Shown here piece after piece: positions 7,849-17,673 of a stretch of DNA of 64,000 bases. Every line of letters starts with the position of its first letter. Within the stretch, counting starts at the first letter, position 1. The DNA is from Patulibacter defluvii (GTDB taxonomy: Bacteria > Actinomycetota > Thermoleophilia > Solirubrobacterales > Solirubrobacteraceae), in the NCBI RefSeq assembly GCF_034096925.1, contig NZ_JAWZSQ010000001.1, forward strand, positions 248,001-312,000, in the 5' to 3' direction. The notes below the pieces were generated by a model, which was given only the letters and a program-made list of their open reading frames with translations, searched no databases and was not told the origin of the DNA. Position numbers and translations under genes: made by a program.

Positions 7849-9713
7849 GCGAGCCGCTGCTGCGGATCCGCGACCTGACGATCACCAGCCGGCTGGGCGG
7901 CGCGCCGCGCACGATCGCGCGCGGGGTCGACCTGGAGGTCGCCGCCGGCCAGGCGCTGGCGATCGTCGGCGAGTCCGGCTCCGGCAAGTCGATCAGCGCC
8001 CGCGCCGTGGTCGGGCTGCTGCCGCGCGGGGTCGACGCCACCGGCGAGGTCCGCTACCGCGGCCGCGACCTGCTGACGCTCGGCCCGCGCGAGCTGACCG
8101 CCGTCCGCGGGAGCGAGGTGGCGCTGCTCTTCCAGGACCCGTTCACGATGCTCGACCCGCTGATGCGCTGCGGCGCGCAGATCACCGAGACCCTGCGCGA
8201 CGACCGCGGCCGGCGGCCGAGCCGGGCCGCGCGCCGCGACGAGGCGGTGCGGCGGCTGGCCGAGGTCGGGATCGACGATCCGGCCGTCGCCGACGCCTAC
8301 CCGTTCCAGCTCTCGGGCGGGATGCGCCAGCGGGTCGGGATCGCGGCGGCGCTGGCCGGCGACCCGCGGCTGCTGATCGCCGACGAGCCCTCGACGGCGC
8401 TCGACGCGACCACCCAGCGCGAGATCCTGGCCCGGATCGCCGAGCTGCAGCGCTCACGCGGGATGGCGCTGATCCTGATCACCCACGACCTGCGCGTGGC
8501 GTTCTCGGTCTGCGACCGGATCGCGGTGCTCTACGCGGGATCGGTGCTGGAGGAGGGGCCGGCGGCGGCGATCGAGGCGGCGCCGATGCACCCCTACACG
8601 CTCGGGCTGCTGCGGACCGAGCCGCCGGTCGACCGGCGGCTGGCGGCGCTGCCGGTGATCGCCGGCGGCGTGCCGGAGCCGGACGACGTCCGCGACGCCT
8701 GCGCCTTCGCCGCCCGCTGCGCCTGGGCGACCGAACGCTGCCGCACGAGCCGGCCGGCGACGGTCGCGCTCGACGGCCGGCGGTCGGCCTGCGCGCGGAT
8801 CGACGAGATCGAAGCCGAGCTGCGGGCCACGCCACGGCGCGAGCCGGGGGTGGCCGTGGCCCCGCCGGCGCCGGCGCCGGCAGTGCCGCTGGTGCGGGTC
8901 GAGGGCCTCGGCAAGCGCTTCGGCGACGGGGCCGGCGGGGGCCGCCGGGTCGCCGCGCTCGACGACGTCGCGCTCCACGTCGCGGCCAACGAGGTCGTCG
9001 GCCTGGTCGGCGAGTCGGGCTCGGGGAAGACGACCCTCGGCCGGCTGCTGCTGGGCCTGGAGCGGCCGACGGCCGGCCGGATCGTGATCGACGGGATCGA
9101 CGTCACCGATCCCGCGGGGCTCGCCGGCGAGCAGCGCCGGCAGGTCCGGCGGGCGGTCCAGATGGTCTTCCAGGACCCGTACTCGACCCTCAACCCGGCC
9201 CGCACCGTCGGCGCGACCCTGCGCGAGGCGGTGACGGTCCACCAGCCGCGCGGCGGCGATCCGCGGGCCCGCGTCGCCGCGCTGCTGGAGCAGGTCGGGC
9301 TGCCGGCGGCCTACGCCGAGCGCAAGCCGGTGGCGCTCTCCGGCGGCGAGCGGCAGCGGGTGGCGATCGCCCGCGCGCTGGCCGCCGATCCGCGGCTGAT
9401 CGTCTGCGACGAGGCGGTCTCGGCGCTCGACGTCTCGGTCCAGGCGCAGATCCTCAACCTGCTGGCCGAGCTGCGACGCGACCGCGGGCTGAGCTACCTG
9501 TTCGTCACCCACGACCTCGCCGTCGTCCGCCAGATCGCCGACCGGGTCTACGTGCTCCGCCGCGGGCGGCTGGTCGAGGAGGGGCCGTGCGCCGACGTCC
9601 TCGACCGTCCGCGGGACCCCTACACGCAGCGGCTGATCGCGTCGATCCCGAGCGGCGAGCGCAGCTGGCTGGCCGCCGAGCCGGCGCCGGCCGACGCGGT
9701 CGCGACCCGATGA
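7845..9713 (+). CDS. ABC importer ATPase with two fused nucleotide-binding domains (DppD-DppF type)
   Basis: 622 aa with two complete ABC domains. Domain 1 has Walker A GESGSGKS, signature LSGGMRQRVGIA and Walker B LLIADEPSTALD. A Cys-containing OppD-type C-terminal tail follows (CAFAARCAWATERCRTSRP), which in relatives binds a [4Fe-4S] cluster or helps oligomerise. Domain 2 has GESGSGKTT, LSGGERQRVAIARAL and LIVCDEAVSALD. Both carry HDLxVV switch histidines (THDLRVAF, THDLAVVR). Such DF fusions replace separate DppD and DppF subunits and hydrolyse ATP for the two permeases upstream. Confidence 0.92.
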   Translation: MSEPLLRIRDLTITSRLGGAPRTIARGVDLEVAAGQALAIVGESGSGKSISARAVVGLLPRGVDATGEVRYRGRDLLTLGPRELTAVRGSEVALLFQDPFTMLDPLMRCGAQITETLRDDRGRRPSRAARRDEAVRRLAEVGIDDPAVADAYPFQLSGGMRQRVGIAAALAGDPRLLIADEPSTALDATTQREILARIAELQRSRGMALILITHDLRVAFSVCDRIAVLYAGSVLEEGPAAAIEAAPMHPYTLGLLRTEPPVDRRLAALPVIAGGVPEPDDVRDACAFAARCAWATERCRTSRPATVALDGRRSACARIDEIEAELRATPRREPGVAVAPPAPAPAVPLVRVEGLGKRFGDGAGGGRRVAALDDVALHVAANEVVGLVGESGSGKTTLGRLLLGLERPTAGRIVIDGIDVTDPAGLAGEQRRQVRRAVQMVFQDPYSTLNPARTVGATLREAVTVHQPRGGDPRARVAALLEQVGLPAAYAERKPVALSGGERQRVAIARALAADPRLIVCDEAVSALDVSVQAQILNLLAELRRDRGLSYLFVTHDLAVVRQIADRVYVLRRGRLVEEGPCADVLDRPRDPYTQRLIASIPSGERSWLAAEPAPADAVATR

Positions 9714-11650
9714 CGCGGCCGCCGCTGCGGTTCGCCGACCTGCTCGAGAGCCACGAGGTCGGGGCGGTCGCGCCCGACGCCGCCGGTCGCCGCGCGGCCT
9801 ACGTGGTGCGGGCGGCGGTCGCGCCCGACCATGGGCCGGCGGGCAGCGAGCTGGCGATCGTCGCCCTCGCCGGCGGTCCGCCGCTGGTGGTGGCCACCGC
9901 CGCCGAGGGCGTCCACGACCTGCCGCTCTGGGCCCCCGACGGCGAGCGGCTGGCCTTCGCCGCCGACCGCGACGGCGGCGGGCTGCCGCGGCCCTGCGTG
10001 CGCGAGCCTGACGGCCGGATCCGCGCGCTGGCGGCCCCGGAGGGCGCGGTCGAGGCGCTGCGCTGGTCGGCCGACGGCCGGCGGCTGCTGGCGCTGATCG
10101 CCGAGCCGGGATCGGACCGGGCGGGCGCCCGCGGCGGGACCGCGATCGGCGCCGGCGCCGCGGCGGCGGCGATCGTCCGGCGGCCGCGGCAGGCCTGGCG
10201 GCGGCTGGCGCTGCTCGACGTCGACGGCGCGGCCTGGACCGCCGTCGGCCCCGCGGCGCTCAACGTCTGGGAGTTCGACTGGCGCGGTACGGGCCCGGTC
10301 GCGGCGGTCGTCAGCGAGCGTCCCGACGAGGGCGCCTGGTACGACGCGGTGCTGGCGACGATCGACCCCGAGCCCGGCGGCGGCGCGCGGATCGTGCACC
10401 GGCCGCGGCGCCAGATCCAGTCGCCGGCGATCCGCGCCGACGGCACGATCGCGCTGGTCGAGGGCCTGGCCAGCGACCGCACCGAGGTTCAGGGCGAGGT
10501 CGTCGTGCTCGGCCCCGAGGACGGCCCGACGCGGCGGTTCCCGGTCGAGGCGATGACGCTCTCGTGGCTGGCCGACGGGCGACTCTTCCTGGTCGCCCAG
10601 GACGGGCTCGGCTGCGCCTGCGGGGCGCTCGATCCGGCGACCGGCGCGGTCGACCGCTGGTGGCGCGGCGACGCGCTGGTCGGGCTGGCCAACGGCGCCT
10701 GGGCGGCGGTCAGCGACGACGGCGGGACGGTGGTCGCCGGCTTCCAGGCGCCCGACGTCGCACCCGCGCCGGCGCGGCTCGACGGCCGCGGCGCCGGTGC
10801 CGCCTGGCGTCCGATCGCCGACCCCAACGCGGACCTGCGGGACCACCGCACGCCGCCGGTCGAGCGGGTCCGCTGGACGGCCGAGGACGGACTCGCGATC
10901 GAGGGCCTGCTGGTGCGGCCGGTCGACCACGACGGTGCCCCGGGGCCGCTGGTGGTCGCGGTCCACGGTGGGCCGACCAACGCCTGGACCGCCGCCTTCA
11001 GCCCGGCCCGGATGCAGCTGGGGATCGCGCTGCTCGACGCCGGCTTCTCGCTGCTGCTGCCGAACGTGCGCGGCAGCTCCGGTCGCGGTCAGCCGTTCGC
11101 CACCGCCAACGTCGGCGACATGGGCGGCGCCGACCTCGGCGACCTGCTGGCCGGGATCGACGCGCTCGCCGACCGCGGCGCGATCGACCCGCGGCGGGTC
11201 GGGATCACCGGCGTCTCCTACGGCGGCTTCATGGCCGCCTGGGCGCCGACCCAGTGCGACGCGTTCGCCGCCGCGGTGCCGATCGCCGCCGTCGCCGACT
11301 GGCTGAGCTTCCACCACACGACCAACATCCCGCGCTTCGACGAGCTGCTGCTCGACAGCGACCCGCGGACCGGGCACGCCGAGTACCGGCGCCGGTCGCC
11401 GGTCGCCCACGCCGACCGCTGCCGAACCCCGACGCTGCTGCTGCACGGCGCCGACGACCGCTGCGTGCCACCGTCGCAGGCCCAGCAGCAGTACCAGGCG
11501 CTGGTCGAGGTGGGTTGCGAGGCCGAGCTGGTGCTCTACCCCGGCGCCGGCCACGGCTGGACCGGCCGCGCCCAGGTGGTCGACGCCGCCGAGCGCGCGA
11601 CGGCCTGGTTCCGGCGCCATCTCGGCCCGCGCGACGGGGGCGACGCGTGA
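9710..11650 (+). CDS. S9 family serine peptidase (acylaminoacyl/prolyl-oligopeptidase-like)
   Basis: 646 aa, no signal peptide, so cytoplasmic. The N-terminal part (to about residue 390) is a WD-like beta-propeller (repeats such as LPLWAPDGERLAFAADRDG and ALRWSADGRRLLAL). The C-terminal alpha/beta-hydrolase has VHGGPTNAW, nucleophile GVSYGG (Ser about 503), Asp 582 or 583 in GADDRCVP and His 615 in GAGHGW. The propeller normally restricts access to short peptides. Lying between the ABC importer and other hydrolases, it probably cleaves imported oligopeptides or N-acyl peptides. It overlaps the ATPase gene by ATGA. Confidence 0.87.
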   Translation: MTRPPLRFADLLESHEVGAVAPDAAGRRAAYVVRAAVAPDHGPAGSELAIVALAGGPPLVVATAAEGVHDLPLWAPDGERLAFAADRDGGGLPRPCVREPDGRIRALAAPEGAVEALRWSADGRRLLALIAEPGSDRAGARGGTAIGAGAAAAAIVRRPRQAWRRLALLDVDGAAWTAVGPAALNVWEFDWRGTGPVAAVVSERPDEGAWYDAVLATIDPEPGGGARIVHRPRRQIQSPAIRADGTIALVEGLASDRTEVQGEVVVLGPEDGPTRRFPVEAMTLSWLADGRLFLVAQDGLGCACGALDPATGAVDRWWRGDALVGLANGAWAAVSDDGGTVVAGFQAPDVAPAPARLDGRGAGAAWRPIADPNADLRDHRTPPVERVRWTAEDGLAIEGLLVRPVDHDGAPGPLVVAVHGGPTNAWTAAFSPARMQLGIALLDAGFSLLLPNVRGSSGRGQPFATANVGDMGGADLGDLLAGIDALADRGAIDPRRVGITGVSYGGFMAAWAPTQCDAFAAAVPIAAVADWLSFHHTTNIPRFDELLLDSDPRTGHAEYRRRSPVAHADRCRTPTLLLHGADDRCVPPSQAQQQYQALVEVGCEAELVLYPGAGHGWTGRAQVVDAAERATAWFRRHLGPRDGGDA

Positions 11651-11721
11651 CGGACGGCGACCCCCCGCACTTCCGCCGCCTGTCGCACCCCGCGGCGGCG
11701 GCGCGCTCGAAGAATGCCGGC

Positions 11722-13605
11722 ATGACGAACCGCTGGATCCGCGCCGTGCGCCTCGCCGTGCTCGCCGCGCTGCTCACCGCCCTCGGTCCCGCGGCCGCCC
11801 GCGCCGACAGCGGCCCGGCACCCTGCCAGGGACTCGGCGTGGCCGCCACCTGCGGGACGGTGACGGTGCCGGTCGACCGCGGCGACCCGCAGCGCGGCAC
11901 GATCGACGTCGCCTACGCGCTGGTCCCCCGCCGCGACACCACGACCCCGTCGGCCGGCACCGTCGCCTACAACCCCGGCGGTCCCGGCGCGGGCGCGATC
12001 GCCCAGGCGGCCGAGCTGTCGACGGGCCTCTTCGCGCCGCTGCTCGACCACCGCGAGCTGCTGCTGGTCGACCCCCGCGGCACCGGCCGCTCGGAGCCGC
12101 TCGCCTGCCCGTCGCTGGCGCCCGAGCACGCCTGGCAGGTCGGGCAGGCGGCGGCCACCGGCGAGTGCGGCAGCCATCTCGGCGACCGGGTCGGGGCCTA
12201 CGGCAGCGCCGCCGTCGCCGACGACCTCGACGCGGTGCGGGCGGCGCTCGGCCTCGGCCCGCTCGACCTCTGGGGCGACTCCTACGGCAGCTACCTGATG
12301 CCGGTCTACGCGGCCCGCCACCCGAGCCAGGTCCGCTCGATCGTCCTCAGCGGCGCCTACCCGCTCGACTTCGACCCCTGGGGCCGGCCGCAGATCGCCG
12401 CCGCCCGCCGCGCGGTGCGGCTGGTCTGCACCCGGGCCCAGGCCTGCGACGGCAACGCGGTGCTGCGCGACGTCGCCCGGCTCGCCCGCCGCCTGCGTCG
12501 CCACCCGCTGCCGCTGACGGTGCGGTTCGGCGACCTGCGGCTGGCCGACCGCGTCGACGAGGAGGCGCTCGGCCGGATCCTCTACGCGCCGCTCTCGGCC
12601 GACGTCTTCGGGCAGCTGCCGAGCGCGGTCGCCGGCGCCCTCGCCGGCGACCCGGCGCGGATCAAGCAGCTCGCGGCCAACACCCGGCTGACGGTCGCGG
12701 CGCTCTCGGGCCAGGATCCCGAGACGGTCTCCGTCTTCAGCTCGGCGGCCAACGCGGCGGTCCAGTGCCACGACTACCCGCGGGTCTTCTCGCTCGCCGA
12801 CCCGCCGGCCGTCCGCCAGCAGGCGTTCGACCAGGCGCTCGCCGCCCTCGACCCGGCCGCCTTCCGGCCGCTGAGCCCGGCCGGCTGGATCCACGCCGGC
12901 TTCGAGGGCTCCGACTCCTGCATCGCCTGGCCGAACGACCCGACCGCCGGCCGCCCGCTGCCGCCCGGCACCGCGATGCCCGACGTCCCGGTGCTGGCGC
13001 TGGCCGGCGACCTCGACACGAACACGCCGAGCGCGATGGGTCGCGAGGCGGCGGCGCAGTTCCCCCACGGCCGCTTCGCCGAGGTCGCCAACGCCGGCCA
13101 CACCGCCTCCGACAGCGAGTGCGGCGCCGAGCTGGGCCTGCGCTTCGTGGTCACGCTGCAGGCCGACGTCCAGGCCTGCCGCGACGCCGGCGAGCCGCTC
13201 GACGTGGCCGGTCGCGACCCGCGGCTCGCCGCCGACCTCCAGCCGGTGGCGGGCACCGCGCCCGAGCCGCAGCGGCGCGCCGTCGCCGCCGTGGTCGCGA
13301 CCTACGGCGACGTCGTCGCCCAGCTGCCGACGCTGTCGCTCGCCGGCCAGGCCCCGGCCCTCCGCGCCGGCGGCTACCAGGCGACCAGCGAGACGGCGTT
13401 CGCGATCCGCGGCGCGCGGGTGGTGCGCGACGTCCGCGCCGCCGGCGCCGTCCGGATCGCCGGCGGCCGGCTGGTCGGGCACGTGCGCCTGAGCGGCGAC
13501 GGGGTCGCGACCGGCAGCCTGCGCGTGGTCTACCGCGGCGGCGGTCGCGGCACCGCCTCGGGCACCCTCGACGGCCAGCCGGTCAGCTTCTCGTTCGGGT
13601 CGTGA
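11722..13605 (+). CDS. Secreted tripeptidyl-aminopeptidase-like alpha/beta hydrolase (peptidase S33)
   Basis: 627 aa with a signal peptide (Arg-rich start, hydrophobic LAVLAALLTALG, cleavage near ARA-DS). The alpha/beta-hydrolase has the YNPGGPGAGAI oxyanion-loop motif, nucleophile GDSYGS (Ser about 187), Asp in LAGDLDTNTPS (about 430 or 432) and His about 460 in NAGHTAS; the last two form the TAP-like C-terminal domain. Streptomyces SlpD/Tap relatives remove tri- or dipeptides outside the membrane. The final 100 residues form an extra beta-type domain. A 71-nt gap separates it from the S9 gene, unlike the rest of the operon. It probably trims extracellular peptides before import. Confidence 0.83.
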   Translation: MTNRWIRAVRLAVLAALLTALGPAAARADSGPAPCQGLGVAATCGTVTVPVDRGDPQRGTIDVAYALVPRRDTTTPSAGTVAYNPGGPGAGAIAQAAELSTGLFAPLLDHRELLLVDPRGTGRSEPLACPSLAPEHAWQVGQAAATGECGSHLGDRVGAYGSAAVADDLDAVRAALGLGPLDLWGDSYGSYLMPVYAARHPSQVRSIVLSGAYPLDFDPWGRPQIAAARRAVRLVCTRAQACDGNAVLRDVARLARRLRRHPLPLTVRFGDLRLADRVDEEALGRILYAPLSADVFGQLPSAVAGALAGDPARIKQLAANTRLTVAALSGQDPETVSVFSSAANAAVQCHDYPRVFSLADPPAVRQQAFDQALAALDPAAFRPLSPAGWIHAGFEGSDSCIAWPNDPTAGRPLPPGTAMPDVPVLALAGDLDTNTPSAMGREAAAQFPHGRFAEVANAGHTASDSECGAELGLRFVVTLQADVQACRDAGEPLDVAGRDPRLAADLQPVAGTAPEPQRRAVAAVVATYGDVVAQLPTLSLAGQAPALRAGGYQATSETAFAIRGARVVRDVRAAGAVRIAGGRLVGHVRLSGDGVATGSLRVVYRGGGRGTASGTLDGQPVSFSFGS

Positions 13606-13607
13606 CG

Positions 13608-15395
13608 ATGGCCGCCGACCCGATCTGCACCGCCCTCCACGTCACCGCCCGCGACGGCGTCCGGATCGCCGTCGACGTCTGGCGGCCGGCCGAGCTGGCG
13701 GCCGGCGCGCGGATCGGCACCGTCCTCCGCGCCACCCGCTACCACCGGGCCAACGAGGGCGACGGGGTGACCGACGAGGCCCGGCGCTGGACCGGCTGGG
13801 GCTACGCGCTGGTGCTGGTCGACGCCCGCGGCAGCGGCGCGTCGTTCGGGTCGCGGACGGCCGAGTGGTCGCCGGCCGAGCTGGACGACTACGGCGACGT
13901 GCTCGACTGGATCGCCGCCCAGCCGTGGTCGAACGGGCGGGTCGGCGCCTACGGCCACTCCTACGACGCGAACGCGGCGGAGCTGCTGGCCACGCTCGGC
14001 CATCCGAGCCTGCGGGCGGTCGCGCCGCTGTTCGGCGACTACGACGCCTACGAGGACCTGATCCGCCCGGGCGGGCTCGAGAACCGCACGATGCTCGAGA
14101 GCTGGATGCACATGACCCGGGCGCTCGACGGGATCGCCGGGGCGCGGGAGGAGCTGGACCGGCTGCCGCACGCGACCGCGCTCGACGTGGTCGACGTGAA
14201 GCCGGTCGACGGTCCCGACGGGCCGGCGCTGCGGGCGGCGGCGATCGCCGAGCACCAGGCCAACGTCGACCTGCGCGCGGCGTCGACCGCGATGCCGTTC
14301 AAGGACGACCGGATCGGCGAGTGGGGATGGGAGGAGCGGTCGCCGTTCCGCCACCGGCGGGCGGCCGAGGCCGCGGGCGTGCCGATGCTGGTCGCCGCGG
14401 GCTGGTTCGACGCCGGCACCGCCAACGGCGCGCTGGCGCGCTTCCTCAGCCTGGACGTGCCGATCGACGTCTACATCGGCGCCTGGAACCACGGCGCCAA
14501 CTTCACCTGCGACCCGTTCGCCGCCCCCGACCAGCGCGGGGCCTTCGAGGAGCCGCAGCTGCTGGAGCGCGTCCGCGAGCTCTTCGATCGCCACGTCCAG
14601 CGCGACGAGCCGCCGCGGCCCGGCCGCCGGCTGCACTACGTCGCGCTCGGCGATCCCCGCTGGCGCAGCAGCGAGCAGTGGCCGCTGCCGGGTACCGCGA
14701 GCGACCGCTGGTACCTGCGCGCGGCCGGCGGCCTGACGCCCGAGCCGCCCGACGACGACGGTCCCGACGCGGTCGACGCCCACCGTCCCGATCCGCGCGC
14801 CTCGGCCGGGTCGGAGAGCCGCTGGGGCACCCAGGTGACGGGCGGCGGCAACGTCGTCTATCCCGACCGGGCGCGAGAGGACCGACGGCTGTCGACCTGC
14901 ACCTCGGCCCCGCTCGACCGCGACCTGCACGTGGCCGGCGTGGCGACGCTCGACCTGACGCTGTCCGCCTCGCGCAGCGACGCGTCGCTGATCGCCTACC
15001 TGGAGGACGTCGCCCCCGACGGCCGGGTGACCTACCTGACCGAGGGCCACCTGCGGCTGCTCTGCCGAGCCGTCGCCGACGAGCAGGTCCCGCACCGCCG
15101 GCTGCGGACGCCGCGGACCTTCGCCCGGGCCGACAGCCGGCCGATGGTGCCCGGCCGGGTCGAGCGGGTGCGGCTGGACCTGATCGCGGTGGTCGCCACC
15201 GTCCGCGCCGGCCACCGGCTGCGGATCGCGATCGCCGGGGCCGACGCCAGCCACGTCGCCCAGCTGCCCCCCGACGGCGACGTCCTGCTGACCATCCACC
15301 GCGGCGCGGCGCAGCCGTCGTGGCTGGAGCTGCCGACCGTGCCCGAGCTTCCCGGACCGGCGACGATGGTGCCGACCGCGGGCGGTGCCCGATGA
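13608..15395 (+). CDS. CocE/NonD-type acyl hydrolase (peptidase S15 fold)
   Basis: 595 aa, no signal peptide. The N-terminal alpha/beta-hydrolase begins TARDGVRIAVDVWRP, with VDARGSGAS and nucleophile GHSYDA (Ser about 118; the usual last Gly of GxSYxG is Ala). Asp is probably in AAGWFDAG and His in GAWNHGAN, the canonical S15 positions. The C-terminal jelly-roll domain has LDLTLSASRSDASLIAYLEDVAPDGRVTYLTEGHLR and VRAGHRLRIAIAGADA. The family hydrolyses amides or esters (X-Pro dipeptides, cocaine, acylated beta-lactams). GTG 13602, overlapping the previous stop as GTGA, is an alternative start. It ends in ATGA with the acyl-CoA ligase. Confidence 0.82.
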   Translation: MAADPICTALHVTARDGVRIAVDVWRPAELAAGARIGTVLRATRYHRANEGDGVTDEARRWTGWGYALVLVDARGSGASFGSRTAEWSPAELDDYGDVLDWIAAQPWSNGRVGAYGHSYDANAAELLATLGHPSLRAVAPLFGDYDAYEDLIRPGGLENRTMLESWMHMTRALDGIAGAREELDRLPHATALDVVDVKPVDGPDGPALRAAAIAEHQANVDLRAASTAMPFKDDRIGEWGWEERSPFRHRRAAEAAGVPMLVAAGWFDAGTANGALARFLSLDVPIDVYIGAWNHGANFTCDPFAAPDQRGAFEEPQLLERVRELFDRHVQRDEPPRPGRRLHYVALGDPRWRSSEQWPLPGTASDRWYLRAAGGLTPEPPDDDGPDAVDAHRPDPRASAGSESRWGTQVTGGGNVVYPDRAREDRRLSTCTSAPLDRDLHVAGVATLDLTLSASRSDASLIAYLEDVAPDGRVTYLTEGHLRLLCRAVADEQVPHRRLRTPRTFARADSRPMVPGRVERVRLDLIAVVATVRAGHRLRIAIAGADASHVAQLPPDGDVLLTIHRGAAQPSWLELPTVPELPGPATMVPTAGGAR

Positions 15396-16903
15396 CCGCC
15401 GCGACGCTCGGGGCGCTGCTGCGGGCGCGCGCCCGCGAGCGGCCGGACGCGCCGCTGCTGCGGTTCGCCGGCCAGCAGCGCAGCTACGCCCAGGTCGACG
15501 CGGACAGCGAGCGGCTGGCGCGGCGGCTGCGGGAGCGCGGCGTCGCGACCGGCGAGCGGGTGGCGCTGATGCTGCCCAACGGGCTGGCGTTCCCGACCGC
15601 CTGGCTGGCGCTGGCCAAGCTCGGCGCGGTCGCCGTCCCGGTCAACGTCGGTGCCCGCGGCAGCGACCTGGAGCACGTGCTGCGCGACTCCGGCGCGCGG
15701 CTGGCGATCGTCGACCCGCCGCTGGCCGAGCGGATCCCGGCGGTCGCACCGGCGCTGGAGGTCGCGCCGTGGCCGGTGCTGGAGGCAGAGCTGGCCGCGG
15801 TCCCGGCCGACCCGCTGCCGCCGCTCGCCGACCCCGACCCGCTGCTGAACCTGCAGTACACGTCGGGGACGACCGGCCTGCCGAAGGCCTGCATGCTGAC
15901 CCACGGCTACTGGCTCGGCCTGGCCGAGCGCTGCGGCGAGCTGCTGGGCCTGCGCGAGGACGACGTCTGCCTGGCCGCCCAGCCGTTCAGCTACATGGAC
16001 CCGCAGTGGATGACCGCGGCGATGATCGCCTGCGGCGGCGCGCTCGAGATCCTGCCGCGCTTCTCCGCCTCGACCTTCTGGCGCTCGGCGGCCGACAGCC
16101 GCGCGACGGTCACCTACCTGGTCGGCACGATGCCGCTGCTGCTGCTCCGCCAGCCCGAGGATCCGGTCGAGCGGCGCCATCGGCTGCGGCTGGTGCTCTG
16201 CTCCGGGATCGTCCCCGACCTCCACGCCGAGTTCGAGCGCCGCTGGGCGGTGCCGTGGCGCGAGGCCTACGGGATGACCGAGACCGGGCTCGACCTGGCC
16301 GTCGACCGCGACGACGCGGCCAGCGTCGGCAGCGGCTCGATCGGTCGCCCGGTGCCGGGCAAGCAGGCGCGGATCGTCGACGGCGACGACCGGCCGGCGC
16401 CCGACGGCACGGTCGGCGAGCTGGTCGTCCGCGGCGGCACCACGATGCGCGGCTACTGGAACCGTCCCGAGGACACCGCCCGCACGATCCGCGACGGCTG
16501 GCTGCACACCGGCGACCTGGCGGTCCGGCGGGCCGACGGGCGGTTCTGGATCGTCGGCCGGCTGAAGGACATGATCCGCCGCGGCGGCGAGAACGTCGCC
16601 GCGGCCGAGGTCGAGGCGGTGCTCGCCACCCATCCCGACGTGGCCACCGCGGCGGTGATCGGCGTGCCCGACCCGCTCCGCGGCGAGGAGGTCAAGGCGG
16701 TCGTCCAGCGGTGCCGGGGCGCGACCGCGACCGCCGCCGAGCTGCGGTCGTTCGCGGCCGAGCGGCTGGCACCGTTCAAGGTCCCGCGCTTCTGGTCGCT
16801 GGTCGACGAGCTGCCACGGACGCCGTCCGAGCGGGTGGCCAAGCACCAGCTGCCGCGGACCGCCGCGGACGCCTGGGACGCGCGACCGGAGCTGGCCCGA
16901 TGA
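15392..16903 (+). CDS. AMP-forming acyl-CoA ligase
   Basis: 503 aa ANL-superfamily enzyme. Motifs in order are YTSGTTGLPKACMLTH (ATP loop), YGMTETG (adenylate binding), LHTGDLAVRRADGRFWIVGRLKDMIRRGGENVAAAEVE (hinge and A8 motif) and a C-terminal SERVAKHQLPR holding the catalytic Lys. It resembles crotonobetaine/carnitine- or medium-chain acid-CoA ligases. It would activate a carboxylic acid, plausibly the acyl part freed by the neighbouring hydrolases, to its CoA thioester. Overlaps both neighbours by ATGA. Confidence 0.87.
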   Translation: MTAATLGALLRARARERPDAPLLRFAGQQRSYAQVDADSERLARRLRERGVATGERVALMLPNGLAFPTAWLALAKLGAVAVPVNVGARGSDLEHVLRDSGARLAIVDPPLAERIPAVAPALEVAPWPVLEAELAAVPADPLPPLADPDPLLNLQYTSGTTGLPKACMLTHGYWLGLAERCGELLGLREDDVCLAAQPFSYMDPQWMTAAMIACGGALEILPRFSASTFWRSAADSRATVTYLVGTMPLLLLRQPEDPVERRHRLRLVLCSGIVPDLHAEFERRWAVPWREAYGMTETGLDLAVDRDDAASVGSGSIGRPVPGKQARIVDGDDRPAPDGTVGELVVRGGTTMRGYWNRPEDTARTIRDGWLHTGDLAVRRADGRFWIVGRLKDMIRRGGENVAAAEVEAVLATHPDVATAAVIGVPDPLRGEEVKAVVQRCRGATATAAELRSFAAERLAPFKVPRFWSLVDELPRTPSERVAKHQLPRTAADAWDARPELAR

Positions 16904-17673
16904 GCCCGTCGGTCACCTGCGGCTGGCGTCCGGGACCGGTCGCCGAGCTGACCCTCCGTCGCCCTGACCGCCACAACGCGGTCGACGAGCGGCTGGTCGA
17001 GGATCTGCACGCCGCGCTCGACGAGGCTGCCGCCGGCGGAGCGGCGGCGCTGGTGCTGGTCGGCGAGGGGCGCTCGTTCTGCTCCGGCCACGACGTCGGC
17101 GCGCCGGCGATGGATCCCGCCGCCACCCGCCACCACGTCGAGCGGCTGCAGGACGTCTCGCGGGTGCTGCGGGCCGGCGTCCCGAGCGTCGCGGCCGTCC
17201 GCGGCTACGCGCTCGGCGCGGGCTTCGAGCTGGCGCTCTCGTGCGACCTGGTGGTGGCGGCCGAGGACGCCCGCTTCGGCCTGCCCGAGGTGCCGATGGG
17301 CCTGGCGATCGGCGGCGGCGCGTCGGCGCTGCTGGTGCGGGCGCTGGGCGCGGTCCGGGCCCGCGAGCTGGTGCTGCTCGGCGGCCGGATCGAGGCGCGA
17401 CGGGCGCTCGAGCTGGGGCTGGTCAACGAGGTCCGCCCGGCGGACGAGGTCGCGGCCCGGGCGCTGGAGCTGGCCACGCGGCTGGCCGGCCAGCCCGCGA
17501 CCGCGCTGGCGACGGCCAAGCGCCTGCTGGGCGCGGTCGACGCCGAGGAACTGGAGGCGGCCTACGTCCGCGAGACCGAGGCGATGCTCGCCTCGGCCGG
17601 ATCGGACGAGGCGCAGGCGGCGGCGCACGCGTACGCCGCCGCAAGGCGATCAGGCGAGGAGAGCAGCCGATGA
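16900..17673 (+). CDS. Enoyl-CoA hydratase/isomerase family protein
   Basis: 257 aa crotonase-fold enzyme. Oxyanion-hole segments are RSFCSGHDVG and RGYALGAGFELALSCDLVVA. Both general acid/base glutamates of enoyl-CoA hydratases appear to be present (GFELALSCD and LPEVPMGL). The C-terminal helices carry LATAKRLLGAVD. It would act on the CoA ester made by the preceding ligase, for example hydrating a double bond. It is coupled by ATGA to the ligase and to the binding-protein gene. Confidence 0.85.
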   Translation: MSPSVTCGWRPGPVAELTLRRPDRHNAVDERLVEDLHAALDEAAAGGAAALVLVGEGRSFCSGHDVGAPAMDPAATRHHVERLQDVSRVLRAGVPSVAAVRGYALGAGFELALSCDLVVAAEDARFGLPEVPMGLAIGGGASALLVRALGAVRARELVLLGGRIEARRALELGLVNEVRPADEVAARALELATRLAGQPATALATAKRLLGAVDAEELEAAYVRETEAMLASAGSDEAQAAAHAYAAARRSGEESSR